A DNA stretch of 64,000 nucleotides, taken from contig NZ_NGNS01000010.1 of NCBI RefSeq assembly GCF_002165625.1, positions 1 to 64,000 of the forward strand, given 5' to 3'. Shown piece by piece: positions 11,498 through 20,005 of this stretch. The DNA is from Neiella marina (GTDB lineage Bacteria; Pseudomonadota; Gammaproteobacteria; Enterobacterales; Neiellaceae). How positions within the stretch are numbered: the stretch's first letter is position 1; each line of letters begins with the position of its first letter. A program made the translations under genes and the position numbers. The notes under the pieces are model-generated. The model was not told where the DNA came from, ran no database searches, and worked only from the letters and a program-made list of their open reading frames with translations.

Positions 11498-12673
11498 ATG
11501 TTGAATACTAAAATTTCTCCGTGGCCAAGCTTTACTCAACAAGAAGCTGATGCTGTTCAGCGCGTATTGTTATCCAACAAGGTCAATTACTGGACTGGTC
11601 AGGAGGGTCGACAGTTCGAGAAAGAGTTTGCAGAGTTTTCCGATTGTCAATTTGCTATCGCGGTTGCCAATGGCACCGTGGCGTTGGATCTGGCGCTGCA
11701 TGCGCTGGAAATTGGCCAAGGCGACGAAGTGATCGTCACTTCTAGAACGTTTTTGGCGTCAGTCAGCTCTATTGTGAACTCGGGAGCCAAACCTGTATTC
11801 GCCGATGTTGATGCCGATAGTCAGAATATTACCGCAGCAACCATCGCTCCTCACATCAGCAACAAAACCAAAGCGGTGATATGTGTTCACTTGGCGGGTT
11901 GGCCATGTGAAATGGACGACATCATGGCGCTGGCTGCTGCGCACAATTTCAAGGTAATCGAAGATTGTGCTCAGGCTCACGGTGCAAAATACAAAGGACG
12001 CTCGGTCGGCAGTATTGGCGATATAGCTGCTTGGTCGTTTTGTCAGGATAAGATCATGACCACAGGAGGTGAAGGTGGCATGGTGACCACCAACGATGAA
12101 ACCTTGTGGCAACGAGCTTGGTCGTTCAAAGATCACGGCAAGAGCTACGACAAGGTTTACAACACTGAACACCCACCTGGATTTCGTTGGTTACATGATT
12201 CATTCGGCACTAATTGGCGACTCACGGAAATGCAATCAGCTATTGGCCGCATTCAATTGCAGCGTATGCCGGAGTGGAAGGCGAAGCGCCAACAGTTAGC
12301 GACGTTGCTGGATGAAGCTTTTGCTGCTTACCCGTGGATCCGAATTCCAGAAATTCCAGACCATATTGATCATGCGCGTTATAAACACTATGTGTTTGTG
12401 CGTCCGGAATTGTTACCAAAAAGTTGTAGTCGAGAAGACTTTATGTCTGCCCTAAATCAGTGCGGATTACCCGCAATGTCTGGTTCATGTTCAGAAGTTT
12501 ACTTAGAAAAAGCGTTTGAAGGGAAAGGCTTGCGACCAAAAAAGCGATTACCTATGGCACAGGAGCTTGGCGCTACAAGCTTGATGTTTATGGTCCATCC
12601 GACCATTGAGGTTGCAGAAATGTATCAAATTGTCGATACAATTCACGTTGCGGCAAAGAAAATCAGCAATTAG
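11498..12673 (+). CDS. PglE-like DegT/DnrJ/EryC1 aminotransferase
   Basis: PLP-dependent sugar aminotransferase of about 391 residues. The ATG at 11498 (MLNTKISPWPSFTQQE) is chosen because the frame upstream of it lies inside the PglD-like gene. Visible motifs are NGTVALDLALHAL, EDCAQAHGAKY and the PLP lysine K185 in FCQDKIMTTGGEGG. It should transfer an amino group from glutamate to C4 of a UDP-4-keto-6-deoxy sugar supplied by the PglF-like dehydratase. Order and content match bacillosamine pathways, although the same family also makes other 4-amino sugars. Confidence 0.88.
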   Translation: MLNTKISPWPSFTQQEADAVQRVLLSNKVNYWTGQEGRQFEKEFAEFSDCQFAIAVANGTVALDLALHALEIGQGDEVIVTSRTFLASVSSIVNSGAKPVFADVDADSQNITAATIAPHISNKTKAVICVHLAGWPCEMDDIMALAAAHNFKVIEDCAQAHGAKYKGRSVGSIGDIAAWSFCQDKIMTTGGEGGMVTTNDETLWQRAWSFKDHGKSYDKVYNTEHPPGFRWLHDSFGTNWRLTEMQSAIGRIQLQRMPEWKAKRQQLATLLDEAFAAYPWIRIPEIPDHIDHARYKHYVFVRPELLPKSCSREDFMSALNQCGLPAMSGSCSEVYLEKAFEGKGLRPKKRLPMAQELGATSLMFMVHPTIEVAEMYQIVDTIHVAAKKISN

Positions 12674-12759
12674 TCATTTTTTTGACTGGTTGGTTGTTGT
12701 ACAAGCCTGGGTAGGGTGGTAAGTTCGAATCCATAATTAATAATAAGTGGTTGTGCGCT

Positions 12760-14667
12760 ATGATGAATACCGATCTTCTCGATCGTTTGCCTCGTCGTGC
12801 CAAGCAGTTGCTGGTAGTCGGTTACGATGCATTTGCGATGTCCCTAGCGTTTGTTGCTGCCTTTTGGTTACGACTGGGTTGGAGTTCATCAGAGCTTCAC
12901 CTTGATCACTTGTTAGTTCTGACGACATCCATTGGTTTGGGCATAGCGCTGGCCTCCATTACTGGCGTTTATCGCGCGGTCACTCGCTTTATGACTGGCA
13001 GCGAATGGATCTTGTCTATCTCGTGCGTCATTCTGGCGGCCACTTACATGTATGTGGCCGGTTTACTCGCTGAAATCTTCATTCCTCGGTCTATCCCTAT
13101 CTTATTTGGCGCATTGTCAGTGGTGATGATGAGCGTCCCCCGCGTATTATTGAGCGTCAGCTTTGCCCAGCATCGAACGATGAATAAAGAAAAGGTAGTG
13201 ATCTTCGGCGTCGGTTCTGCTGGACGTCAATTAGTTACTGCTTTGAATGCCGGCATTGATTACCACCCAGTTGCTTTCGTTGATGAAAAGCAACGCTTTG
13301 TCGGCAACACTGTACTGGGACTCGCGGTTTATAGTTTGGCCCAGCTCGACAAACTTAAGAAACGCCACGGCCGAATTAAAGTGCTACTGGCGTTACCTGA
13401 TACCACTGCAGATCGCCGCCGCGAGCTGATCCACAAGATTGAACCTCATGCACTTGAAGTGTTACAAGTGCCGAAAATGTCTGACATCGTCAGCGGTAAA
13501 CACCGAATCGATGAACTGCGCCCCGTTAAAGTCGAAGAAGTATTGGGTAGAGAGCCAGTTAAACCAATTCCAGAGTTGTTTGAACGTAATATTCGCAACA
13601 AAGTAGTGATGGTCACAGGGGCGGGCGGCTCGATTGGTTCCGAGTTGTGTCGTCAAGTATTGGCTCAGCAACCGAGGGTGTTGATTTTCTTTGAATTGTG
13701 CGAGTTTAACCTCTACCAAATCGACAATGAATTGGCCAAACGCGCTAAAGAGCAAGGCACGATGCTGGTGTCAGTCTTAGGTTCAGTGATGGATGGCAAA
13801 CTCATGCGCAACAGCATGAAACAGTATCGAGTTGATACCGTCTATCATGCTGCAGCCTACAAACATGTACCCATTGTTGAAGCGAATTCGATGTCTGGCG
13901 TGCGCAATAATATCTTTGGTACCAAAGAAGCTGCTGAGGCTGCCATTGATTGTAACGTTGAGACCTACGTTTTGGTGTCGACAGATAAAGCTGTGCGACC
14001 AACCAATGTCATGGGCGCCACCAAGCGCTTCGCTGAGTTGGTGTTACAAGCTTTAGCTCAGGAATCTCACAACACCCGTTTTGTGATGGTGCGATTTGGC
14101 AATGTACTGGATAGTAGCGGCTCGGTCATGCCGTTGTTCAAGAAGCAGATTTCCCAAGGTGGCCCGATCACGGTCACTCACCCTGAGATTATTCGCTACT
14201 TTATGACCATACCAGAGGCTGCTCAGCTGGTGATTCAAGCTGGCGCCATGGGGACTGGTGGTAACGTCTATGTCCTCGATATGGGAGCGCCGGTGCGCAT
14301 TGTCGAGCTCGCTTACAAAATGGTTCACTTAATGGGACGCTCGGTCAAAGATGAGCGCACTCCCCACGGTGATATTGAAATCCGCTTCACGGGCCTGAGA
14401 CCGGGTGAGAAGCTCTACGAAGAGTTGCTTATTGGTGAAGACACCATCGACACCCAGCACCCTCGAATTATGTCGGCAAGCGAAGTATCACTGCCCTTAT
14501 CTGAAGTTGTGCCTTTGCTTGATAAGCTCGAAGTCGCTCTTGAGCGCCATGATGGTCACCAAATTAAGCGCATTCTGCTTGAGGCGCCACTGGCATACGA
14601 TCCGAGTGAGCCGGTGATGACATTGATTTCTGGCGGCGATCAAAAACTTGCAGCGGTTGCAAATTAA
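12760..14667 (+). CDS. PglF/WbpM-like membrane nucleotide-sugar 4,6-dehydratase
   Basis: About 635 residues. The first ~120 residues hold four hydrophobic segments. A first nucleotide-binding domain starts at VVIFGVGSAGRQL, and the catalytic extended-SDR domain starts at MVTGAGGSIGSELC (about residue 283). The active-site stretch is STDKAVRPTNVMGATKR, the MxxxK form found in PglF, WbpM and FlaA1 rather than the usual YxxxK. It should convert UDP-GlcNAc to the UDP-4-keto-6-deoxy sugar used by the aminotransferase. The start is an ATG at 12760 or 12763, with AAGTGG about nine bases upstream; a TTG at 12751 is also open. An 86-base gap precedes it, so it may have its own promoter. Confidence 0.9.
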   Translation: MMNTDLLDRLPRRAKQLLVVGYDAFAMSLAFVAAFWLRLGWSSSELHLDHLLVLTTSIGLGIALASITGVYRAVTRFMTGSEWILSISCVILAATYMYVAGLLAEIFIPRSIPILFGALSVVMMSVPRVLLSVSFAQHRTMNKEKVVIFGVGSAGRQLVTALNAGIDYHPVAFVDEKQRFVGNTVLGLAVYSLAQLDKLKKRHGRIKVLLALPDTTADRRRELIHKIEPHALEVLQVPKMSDIVSGKHRIDELRPVKVEEVLGREPVKPIPELFERNIRNKVVMVTGAGGSIGSELCRQVLAQQPRVLIFFELCEFNLYQIDNELAKRAKEQGTMLVSVLGSVMDGKLMRNSMKQYRVDTVYHAAAYKHVPIVEANSMSGVRNNIFGTKEAAEAAIDCNVETYVLVSTDKAVRPTNVMGATKRFAELVLQALAQESHNTRFVMVRFGNVLDSSGSVMPLFKKQISQGGPITVTHPEIIRYFMTIPEAAQLVIQAGAMGTGGNVYVLDMGAPVRIVELAYKMVHLMGRSVKDERTPHGDIEIRFTGLRPGEKLYEELLIGEDTIDTQHPRIMSASEVSLPLSEVVPLLDKLEVALERHDGHQIKRILLEAPLAYDPSEPVMTLISGGDQKLAAVAN

Positions 14668-14739
14668 GCAATTAAATCGCTTTTTTAGAAAAGCGCTTTA
14701 CCTTTCGGTGAGCTTAGGTATAATCCCGCTCGCTTATCT

Positions 14740-14816
14740 AGGGGCGTAGTTCCAATTGGTAGAACATCGGTCTCCAAAACCGATGGTTGGGGGTTCGAGT
14801 CCCTCCGCCCCTGCCA
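14740..14816 (+). tRNA. tRNA-Trp (anticodon CCA)
   Basis: Complete cloverleaf of 77 nt with encoded CCA. The acceptor stem AGGGGCG pairs with CGCCCCT, and the anticodon loop CTCCAAA holds CCA at 14774-14776, closed by TCGGT/ACCGA. The T arm is GGGGG-TTCGAGT-CCCTC. It closely matches E. coli tRNA-Trp, with one extra base in the D loop. Confidence 0.97.
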
Positions 14817-14821
14817 ATTTT

Positions 14822-14847
14822 CAAAACCCAGCTTCGGCTGGGTTTTG
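14822..14847 (+). terminator. Rho-independent terminator after tRNA-Trp
   Basis: An 11-bp perfect stem, CAAAACCCAGC / GCTGGGTTTTG, is closed by a TTCG tetraloop. The T-rich 3' arm acts as the U tract. It starts six bases after the tRNA. Confidence 0.85.
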
Positions 14848-14884
14848 TCATTCTAAAGCCCGTCAAAACCCCTTTTGATTTGAT

Positions 14885-14901
14885 TGCACTATTTTGGTTC
14901 A
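14885..14901 (+). promoter_or_regulatory. Putative NtrC (NR-I) binding site, distal
   Basis: TGCACTATTTTGGTTCA differs at one position from the NtrC consensus TGCACYANNNTGGTGCA. Its centre lies about 129 bases upstream of the predicted sigma-54 start site for nasT and 55 bases from the second site. Binding is inferred from the motif only. Confidence 0.65.
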
Positions 14902-14939
14902 AGTGTGCGATAGTTGCTAAATCTCCTTCCCAATATTAA

Positions 14940-14956
14940 TGCGCAATATCGGTGCG
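14940..14956 (+). promoter_or_regulatory. Putative NtrC binding site, proximal (weaker)
   Basis: TGCGCAATATCGGTGCG keeps both half-site cores (TGC.C and GGTGC) of the NtrC consensus but has about four mismatches. Its centre lies about 74 bases upstream of the predicted sigma-54 start site. The paired strong/weak arrangement resembles enhancer pairs upstream of nitrogen-regulated promoters. Confidence 0.5.
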
Positions 14957-14996
14957 TTCGTTTTTATTTTTTAATAAATTCAATTGGTTAATATTA

Positions 14997-15012
14997 TGGC
15001 CTGCTCTTTGCT
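14997..15012 (+). promoter_or_regulatory. Sigma-54 (RpoN) promoter of nasT-nasS-cobA
   Basis: TGGCCTGCTCTTTGCT matches the sigma-54 consensus TGGCACG-N4-TTGCW, with the -24 GG and -12 GC at exact spacing and two mismatches in the less conserved part. The start site would fall near 15022, about 70 bases before nasT. Two NtrC-like sites lie upstream. Confidence 0.75.
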
Positions 15013-15091
15013 TTTACTCTTTCAACGTTAAACACAAGCTCCACCGTAGAGTTTGTGCCGATAATGCAAAGGCGCATTTGAGTAAACATTA

Positions 15092-15733
15092 ATGAAGCAA
15101 ATTGAAAATACGGCTATCAAGGTCATGTTAGTTGATGACCAAGTTGAGCGGGCCGCTCTGGTTGAAACAGCTCTGAGAGACCACGGGTTTGATGTTGTCG
15201 CCAACTTGCCCAACGCTTCAGGGCTACTACATCAGATAGGCCTCTCGATGCCGGATATCGTCATCATGGAGTTGGACTCGCCAGATCGCGATATTCTCGA
15301 AAGTCTGTCCTTTGTGAACAATCATCATCCTATCCCTGTGGTGATGTTCTCACAGCAAGATAACCCTGATTTTATGCAGCAAGCTGTCGGAGCGGGAGTT
15401 AGCGCCTATATGACGCAAACCATTGAGCCGACACAAGTGAAAATGGCAATTGACTTGGCAGTTGTTCAATTTCAACAACATCAAAGTTTGAAACAAGCGC
15501 TGGCTGACAGCCAAGCTGAGCTTGAAGCAAGAAAACGCATTGAGAGAGCCAAAGGTTTGTTGATGGCAACGAAAAAATTAACAGAGCAGCAAGCTCATAA
15601 ACACCTCAGAGATTTGGCGATGCGCCAGCGCTGGCGACTTGAACAGGCCGCTGACAATTTGATTGAAGCGCTGTTGCCCGAGGCAAATGGGCAACAGGCG
15701 GGTAAGGAAGTAGAACATGGGATCGGTCAATGA
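15092..15733 (+). CDS. nasT: NasT-type nitrate antiterminator (receiver + ANTAR)
   Basis: Cytoplasmic regulator of 213 residues: a receiver-like domain (residues 10-125), a short coiled linker, and an ANTAR RNA-binding domain beginning ERAKGLLMATKKL (about 150-200). NasT proteins bind hairpins in leader RNAs of nitrate/nitrite assimilation operons and prevent early termination; NasS holds NasT inactive when nitrate is absent. The receiver is odd: the acidic pocket (DD) is present, but the phospho-acceptor position is Glu (E60 in VIMELDSP), so it is probably not phosphorylated. It overlaps nasS by ATGA. No nitrate or nitrite reductase genes lie in the window, so its RNA targets are elsewhere. 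Confidence 0.9.
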   Translation: MKQIENTAIKVMLVDDQVERAALVETALRDHGFDVVANLPNASGLLHQIGLSMPDIVIMELDSPDRDILESLSFVNNHHPIPVVMFSQQDNPDFMQQAVGAGVSAYMTQTIEPTQVKMAIDLAVVQFQQHQSLKQALADSQAELEARKRIERAKGLLMATKKLTEQQAHKHLRDLAMRQRWRLEQAADNLIEALLPEANGQQAGKEVEHGIGQ

Positions 15734-16830
15734 GTAACGACGACATAATAAAAATTGGTTTTGTTAGGCTGACCGATAGCGCCCCCCTAATCATCGCGGA
15801 ACAGCTCGGTTTCTATCAACAGCATGGGCTCAATGTGCAATTGCAGCGCGAGCGCTCATGGGCAGCTATTCGGGATAAGTTACATGCCAACATAATTCAA
15901 GGAGCGCAGTTACTGGCACCACTGTCGCTAGCTATCCATGGCGGTCTGATGGGACCAGCAATGCCGATGGATATGAGTTTGAGCCTTGGCTGCAATGGTA
16001 ATGCTATTTCGATGTCGTCGCGTTGTTGTGCGCAGATTCGCGCTGTTGGCGGCGAATTGGGTGGCAACCCAATGGTCAATGCCCAAAGCTTTGGTGAATG
16101 GGTAAGGCAGCGCGAGCAAAAGATCACGCTAGCAACGGTTCACCCATACTCGGTACACACTTTTCAGCTCCATGCTTGGTTACGTTATGCTGGTTTGAAT
16201 CCGACAGAAGATGTCCAAATCGTTACCTTACCGCCAGAGCAAATGGTTGATAGCTTGGTCAATGGTCACATTGATGGCTTCTGCGTTGGCTCACCCTGGA
16301 GCTCAGTGGCGGTACAACGCGGTGTTGCAGAAATCATGGCTGCCGGCTGTCAGCTTTGGAGTCAAACTCCAGAGAAAGTGCTTGCCATGCCGCAGGCTTG
16401 GGTGATTCAGCACCAAGAGCAATATGAAAAATTATTGGCCGCTATTTTGGCCGCTTGTGCTTGGTTAGGGGAACCAGAGAATCAAAAACAAGCGATTAGT
16501 ATTCTGGCTCGGCCCGAGTATCTAGATTTACCGGAGGCAGCGCTAAGGCCGGCAATTTCAGGCCAGTTGGTGTTAAACAGACTCGGTGAGCAGATTTATG
16601 TTCCCAATTATCATCAGTTCTACGGTCGCTTGGCGAATCAATTATCCGAGATCCAACAGCAGTGGTTGTTGACTCACATGAGCAGCTGTGTGGCAGAGCA
16701 CGATTTGACCCTAAGCAAAATTCAGGGCTGTTTTGACGCGTCGATTATGGCGCGAGCAGAACAGCTCGCCGGGGTTGCGCTACCTGAGATCGCTGGCCAT
16801 AAGATGCCGGCACTAGTGACATTGGCTTGA
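15730..16830 (+). CDS. nasS: NasS-type nitrate-sensing protein (NrtA-like, cytoplasmic)
   Basis: A 366-residue protein of the NrtA/CmpA periplasmic-binding-protein family, but without a signal peptide: it begins MSNDDIIKIGFVRL and goes straight into the binding fold. That is the mark of NasS, the cytoplasmic nitrate sensor that sequesters NasT. Conserved family features include LTDSAPLIIAEQLGFY near the N-terminus, the ISMSSRCC region and HTFQLHAWLRYAGLNP. It lies between nasT (4-base overlap) and cobA, all in one direction. It could be confused with a nitrate ABC-transporter binding protein, but the missing signal peptide and the partner gene argue against that. Confidence 0.88.
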   Translation: MSNDDIIKIGFVRLTDSAPLIIAEQLGFYQQHGLNVQLQRERSWAAIRDKLHANIIQGAQLLAPLSLAIHGGLMGPAMPMDMSLSLGCNGNAISMSSRCCAQIRAVGGELGGNPMVNAQSFGEWVRQREQKITLATVHPYSVHTFQLHAWLRYAGLNPTEDVQIVTLPPEQMVDSLVNGHIDGFCVGSPWSSVAVQRGVAEIMAAGCQLWSQTPEKVLAMPQAWVIQHQEQYEKLLAAILAACAWLGEPENQKQAISILARPEYLDLPEAALRPAISGQLVLNRLGEQIYVPNYHQFYGRLANQLSEIQQQWLLTHMSSCVAEHDLTLSKIQGCFDASIMARAEQLAGVALPEIAGHKMPALVTLA

Positions 16831-16849
16831 TGTGGTGGAGCACTCATTG

Positions 16850-17635
16850 ATGAACAAAATGAAAGGATATGTCAGCTTGGTTGGTGCCGGTCCGGGGGAT
16901 CCTGAGCTGATTACCATCAAAGCCCTCAAGGCCATTGAAAGTGCCGATGTCATTGTTTATGACCGCTTATCTTCACCTGAATTATTGCAATACGCACCTG
17001 CCGACTGTCAGCAGATATACGTTGGCAAAGCCAAGGGTTGTATTCAGATGTCACAACAAGAAATCGATCAACTGTTGGTTACTCTAGCCCAGCAGCCACG
17101 TCATGTTGTTCGCCTTAAAGGAGGCGACCCATTTGTGTTTGGTCGAGGTGGCGAAGAAATGCTAGCGCTGCGTCAAGCTGGAATTGACTATCAAGTGATC
17201 CCGGGCATTACTGCAGCTAGTGGCTGTGCCGCAGCAACCGGTATTCCGCTGACCCATCGCCAGGTTGCTCGCGCGGTGACGTTTCTCACCGCCCATGGCA
17301 GCGATGGCAAGTTACCCTGTGGCTGGAGTGCACTGGTTCACCCAGAGCATACGCTGGTTATTTACATGGGATTGAGCAAGCTGCCTGAAATCACCGCAAC
17401 TTTAGCTGCCCAAGGTCGGGCAAGCACAACGCCGATTGCAGTGATTAGCAAGGGTAGTACTGCCGAGCAACAACAAGTGATTGGTGATCTGGACAATATT
17501 GTTGAGCGAGTCGCTGACGCCCAGTTACCATCACCAGCTCTGATTATGATTGGTGAATCAGTGCTGTTGGCCAACGACTTGATGGCAGAGTATAGCGACC
17601 ATCAGGGTCAAAAACTTGATAGCGAAGTCGCTTAA
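16850..17635 (+). CDS. cobA: Uroporphyrinogen-III C-methyltransferase (SUMT)
   Basis: SAM-dependent enzyme of about 261 residues that methylates uroporphyrinogen III at C2 and C7 to give precorrin-2, the precursor of siroheme and cobalamin. The family signature is clear: VGAGPGDPELITIKAL near the start, VIVYDRL, VRLKGGDPFVFGRGGEE, PGITAASGCAA and the IPLTHR motif. It is the stand-alone SUMT form, not the CysG fusion. The ATG at 16850 is preferred because GGTGGAG lies nine bases upstream; GTG at 16832 is also open. Its place in the nasTS operon fits supply of siroheme for assimilatory nitrite reductase. Confidence 0.93.
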   Translation: MNKMKGYVSLVGAGPGDPELITIKALKAIESADVIVYDRLSSPELLQYAPADCQQIYVGKAKGCIQMSQQEIDQLLVTLAQQPRHVVRLKGGDPFVFGRGGEEMLALRQAGIDYQVIPGITAASGCAAATGIPLTHRQVARAVTFLTAHGSDGKLPCGWSALVHPEHTLVIYMGLSKLPEITATLAAQGRASTTPIAVISKGSTAEQQQVIGDLDNIVERVADAQLPSPALIMIGESVLLANDLMAEYSDHQGQKLDSEVA

Positions 17636-17712
17636 TCGGTGCCACTAAAAACACCTAGTGATTCTGCCTGTGTGAATGAGTAAGATAGCCACTGGACCTT
17701 GAAGGTAGTTGT

Positions 17713-18132
17713 ATGAATCAAGCACAGTGGCAAGTTTTACAAGCGATGGGAATCGATTGCTGGCAGCAAAAAGCTCCCGGTGAGCAAGTTGGTGCTATCG
17801 GTGTGTTTGCTGCGCCAACTAAAGTACCGTCGTTTGCTGTGGTGACTAACAGTCGTGATGTTGGCGAACATCGTCCGCTGTTGTCATCGATTATCAGCGC
17901 CGTAGGCTGGCAACCACATGATTACTTGTTAATTGACGATGCCAGCGCATTAACTGCCCAACAACGCGCATCAGTAGACGGTGTTTGGTGGCTATCTGGG
18001 CCGCCAATGGAACACTTGTTCGGTGACCAATGCCAACACATCTCATCGGTTTCACTGCCCGAACTTGCCACCAACCGTGCTGAAAAAGGAGCGTTGTGGC
18101 AGCAGTTAAAAGGCTGGCGGCAAACAACTTGA
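17713..18132 (+). CDS. holD: DNA polymerase III psi subunit
   Basis: Small protein of 139 residues. HolD binds chi and links single-strand-binding protein to the clamp loader during replication. Sequence conservation is low, but the E. coli-like landmarks are present: an N-terminal LQAMGIDCW followed by PGEQVGAIGVF, and a C-terminal SLPELATNRAEKGALWQQL. The decisive support is context, since the gene runs directly into rimI as in E. coli. The start is an ATG with GAAGG upstream. Confidence 0.82.
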   Translation: MNQAQWQVLQAMGIDCWQQKAPGEQVGAIGVFAAPTKVPSFAVVTNSRDVGEHRPLLSSIISAVGWQPHDYLLIDDASALTAQQRASVDGVWWLSGPPMEHLFGDQCQHISSVSLPELATNRAEKGALWQQLKGWRQTT

Positions 18133-18578
18133 GCGTCATTTTAAGGCCAATGAATCTGACCGATGTTGCCGCTGTCGCAGACATTGAGCAACAAGTCCAG
18201 TTTAAGCCTTGGTCGGCTAGTTTGTTTGCTGACACGTTAAAAGTATCTCGCTATTTTGGCTATGTGCTGATGCTCGAACAGCAACTAAGCGGCTTCTATA
18301 TTATCGAAGTTATTGCTGATGAGGCGACCCTCCATAACATTGCGATCACGCCTACACATCAAGGTCAGGGCCTAGGTCGTAAGCTAATCCAACATGCGTC
18401 CGAGCAATGCCAGAAAACCGGGGTAGCGCGGCTTCTCCTAGAAGTACGGGAGAGTAATACCAGTGCCATTGGTCTTTATGAGTCGATGGGATTTGAATTA
18501 GACGGGATCCGCCGCGATTACTACAGTGCTCCTTGGGGCCGAGAAAATGGCCTGCTAATGAGCCGCCTGCTAGCCTAG
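18096..18578 (+). CDS. rimI: Ribosomal protein S18 alanine N-acetyltransferase
   Basis: GNAT acetyltransferase of up to 160 residues that acetylates the N-terminal alanine of ribosomal protein S18. GNAT motif A is visible as HNIAITPTHQGQGLGRKLI, followed by LLEVRESNTSAIGLYESMGF and the C-terminal RRDYY typical of RimI. The start is uncertain. The GTG at 18096 has AAGGAG four bases upstream but overlaps holD by 37 bases. TTG at 18129 (overlapping the holD stop) or ATG at 18150 would fit the usual RimI N-terminus better. Confidence 0.9.
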   Translation: MAAVKRLAANNLSVILRPMNLTDVAAVADIEQQVQFKPWSASLFADTLKVSRYFGYVLMLEQQLSGFYIIEVIADEATLHNIAITPTHQGQGLGRKLIQHASEQCQKTGVARLLLEVRESNTSAIGLYESMGFELDGIRRDYYSAPWGRENGLLMSRLLA

Positions 18579-18662
18579 TCCACTGTTGCTTGATGCCATC
18601 AATTTGTCACGAAAGGATCGTATCCTGATCGGATAGTTACTGTCTTGCCGCAAGGATGCCCA

Positions 18663-19928
18663 TTGTTCACGCGATATTTTCAGCTTGTTGTTTGCTGGGC
18701 AATTGCATTGGCCACACAAGGTTGTTCGAGCATTGCCAAAGGTGTCACCGAAGCTGTCCTCGAGCAGGATCAAAATAGCTATAAGCGCCAGTGCCATGTC
18801 TATGGCGCGCCATTTGATGGCTTAAATCAAAACTGGTCGAATCAAAACCCCTATGAAAATCGCGAATTACGTCTGCTGGTGATTCACGGTGCCGGCGATT
18901 ACCCCAGTGGCTACGCTGATGCCATGAGTTTTGCCTTGGCTCAACGCATGGGATTGACCCGAGTCGATGCTCGTCCGCGTAAGCTCGAGTTGAATCGGAT
19001 TGATACCGGAGTTAATAACGGCGGCTCAGGACGCAGCTTAGGCCAACTCAATGTCTCTCGCTTTCGCAATGCCCAAGATAACCGACAGTTGCTGGTGTTT
19101 GAGCTGAGTTGGACCGACATCGCAGCAGCAGATAAAGCTGAACTTGCGTTTGATGAATCGACGGCAATGACCAGCCAACGAGTGTCGGTTAATCGGCAAC
19201 TCAAAGAGATGGTTAATATGCACGCCTCTGATCCGATGATTTATATGGGACCTACCGGGGACCAGATCCGCGAGTCGGTGGAGACAGCAACTTGCTTAAT
19301 GACCCAGTCAAGTTGGCAGCAGTTACAGCCGGAAGGCGTGTTTGACTGTCAAAACTATCACCAGAAAACCTTTAGCCATGAGGTTAACTATGCGGTGATC
19401 ACCCATAGCATGGGAAGCCGGATTATCATCGACGTTATCCAAGGCGCGGCAGAACGAGGAGAGAGTGGCCAAGGCTTTAATCCAGCATTTAAAGACAAGG
19501 TACTGAACATTTATATGCTGTCGAATCAGTTGCAATTGTTTCAGTTGGGGCGGCCGGCTCCCGAGGCCACAATGAATGATTCCGAGTATTGCTTGGCCAA
19601 AGGCACTCATGCTGACAACCGGCTGGTAAAACAGACGCGCCTAGTCTCGATCACCGATCCTAACGACTTGTTCAGCTACACCGTGCCACAATCATTTGTT
19701 GATGATTATATTGACCCGCGTTTGTGTCCCAGCTTAGTCAACGTTGTCACTGAGGTCGCAGCACCAATTAATCTGCTCGGTTTAGCGAGAGTTGCAGAGC
19801 CAATGGCGGCCCATAAAAGCTACTTTACCGATACCAAGGTGCTGGATGTCATTGTCTTCGGTCTGAATGGGGCGCTGACATCGGATGACGGCCATGAAGC
19901 TTGCCAATGGCACGATGTGGTCAATTGA
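18663..19928 (+). CDS. Putative alpha/beta-hydrolase-like lipoprotein
   Basis: About 421 residues, function unknown. The N-terminus is a lipoprotein signal ending in the lipobox ATQGC. Two features recall alpha/beta hydrolases: VIHGAGDYPSGYAD, like an oxyanion-hole HG strand, and AVITHSMGSRIIID, a nucleophile-elbow-like THSMG where the first residue is Thr rather than Gly. A late Asp or His completing a triad cannot be assigned. A TTG at 18663 with AAGGA six bases upstream is the preferred start; TTG at 18645 is also open. It stands alone between rimI and the M23 peptidase gene, with long gaps on both sides. It might equally be a catalytically dead member. Confidence 0.65.
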   Translation: MFTRYFQLVVCWAIALATQGCSSIAKGVTEAVLEQDQNSYKRQCHVYGAPFDGLNQNWSNQNPYENRELRLLVIHGAGDYPSGYADAMSFALAQRMGLTRVDARPRKLELNRIDTGVNNGGSGRSLGQLNVSRFRNAQDNRQLLVFELSWTDIAAADKAELAFDESTAMTSQRVSVNRQLKEMVNMHASDPMIYMGPTGDQIRESVETATCLMTQSSWQQLQPEGVFDCQNYHQKTFSHEVNYAVITHSMGSRIIIDVIQGAAERGESGQGFNPAFKDKVLNIYMLSNQLQLFQLGRPAPEATMNDSEYCLAKGTHADNRLVKQTRLVSITDPNDLFSYTVPQSFVDDYIDPRLCPSLVNVVTEVAAPINLLGLARVAEPMAAHKSYFTDTKVLDVIVFGLNGALTSDDGHEACQWHDVVN

Positions 19929-20005
19929 GTCGCATCTATAGAGCAGACAGTGATCACAAAAGTAACAATTGATTCGCGATCAAAAACTGGGTGATATTGC
20001 TCATT

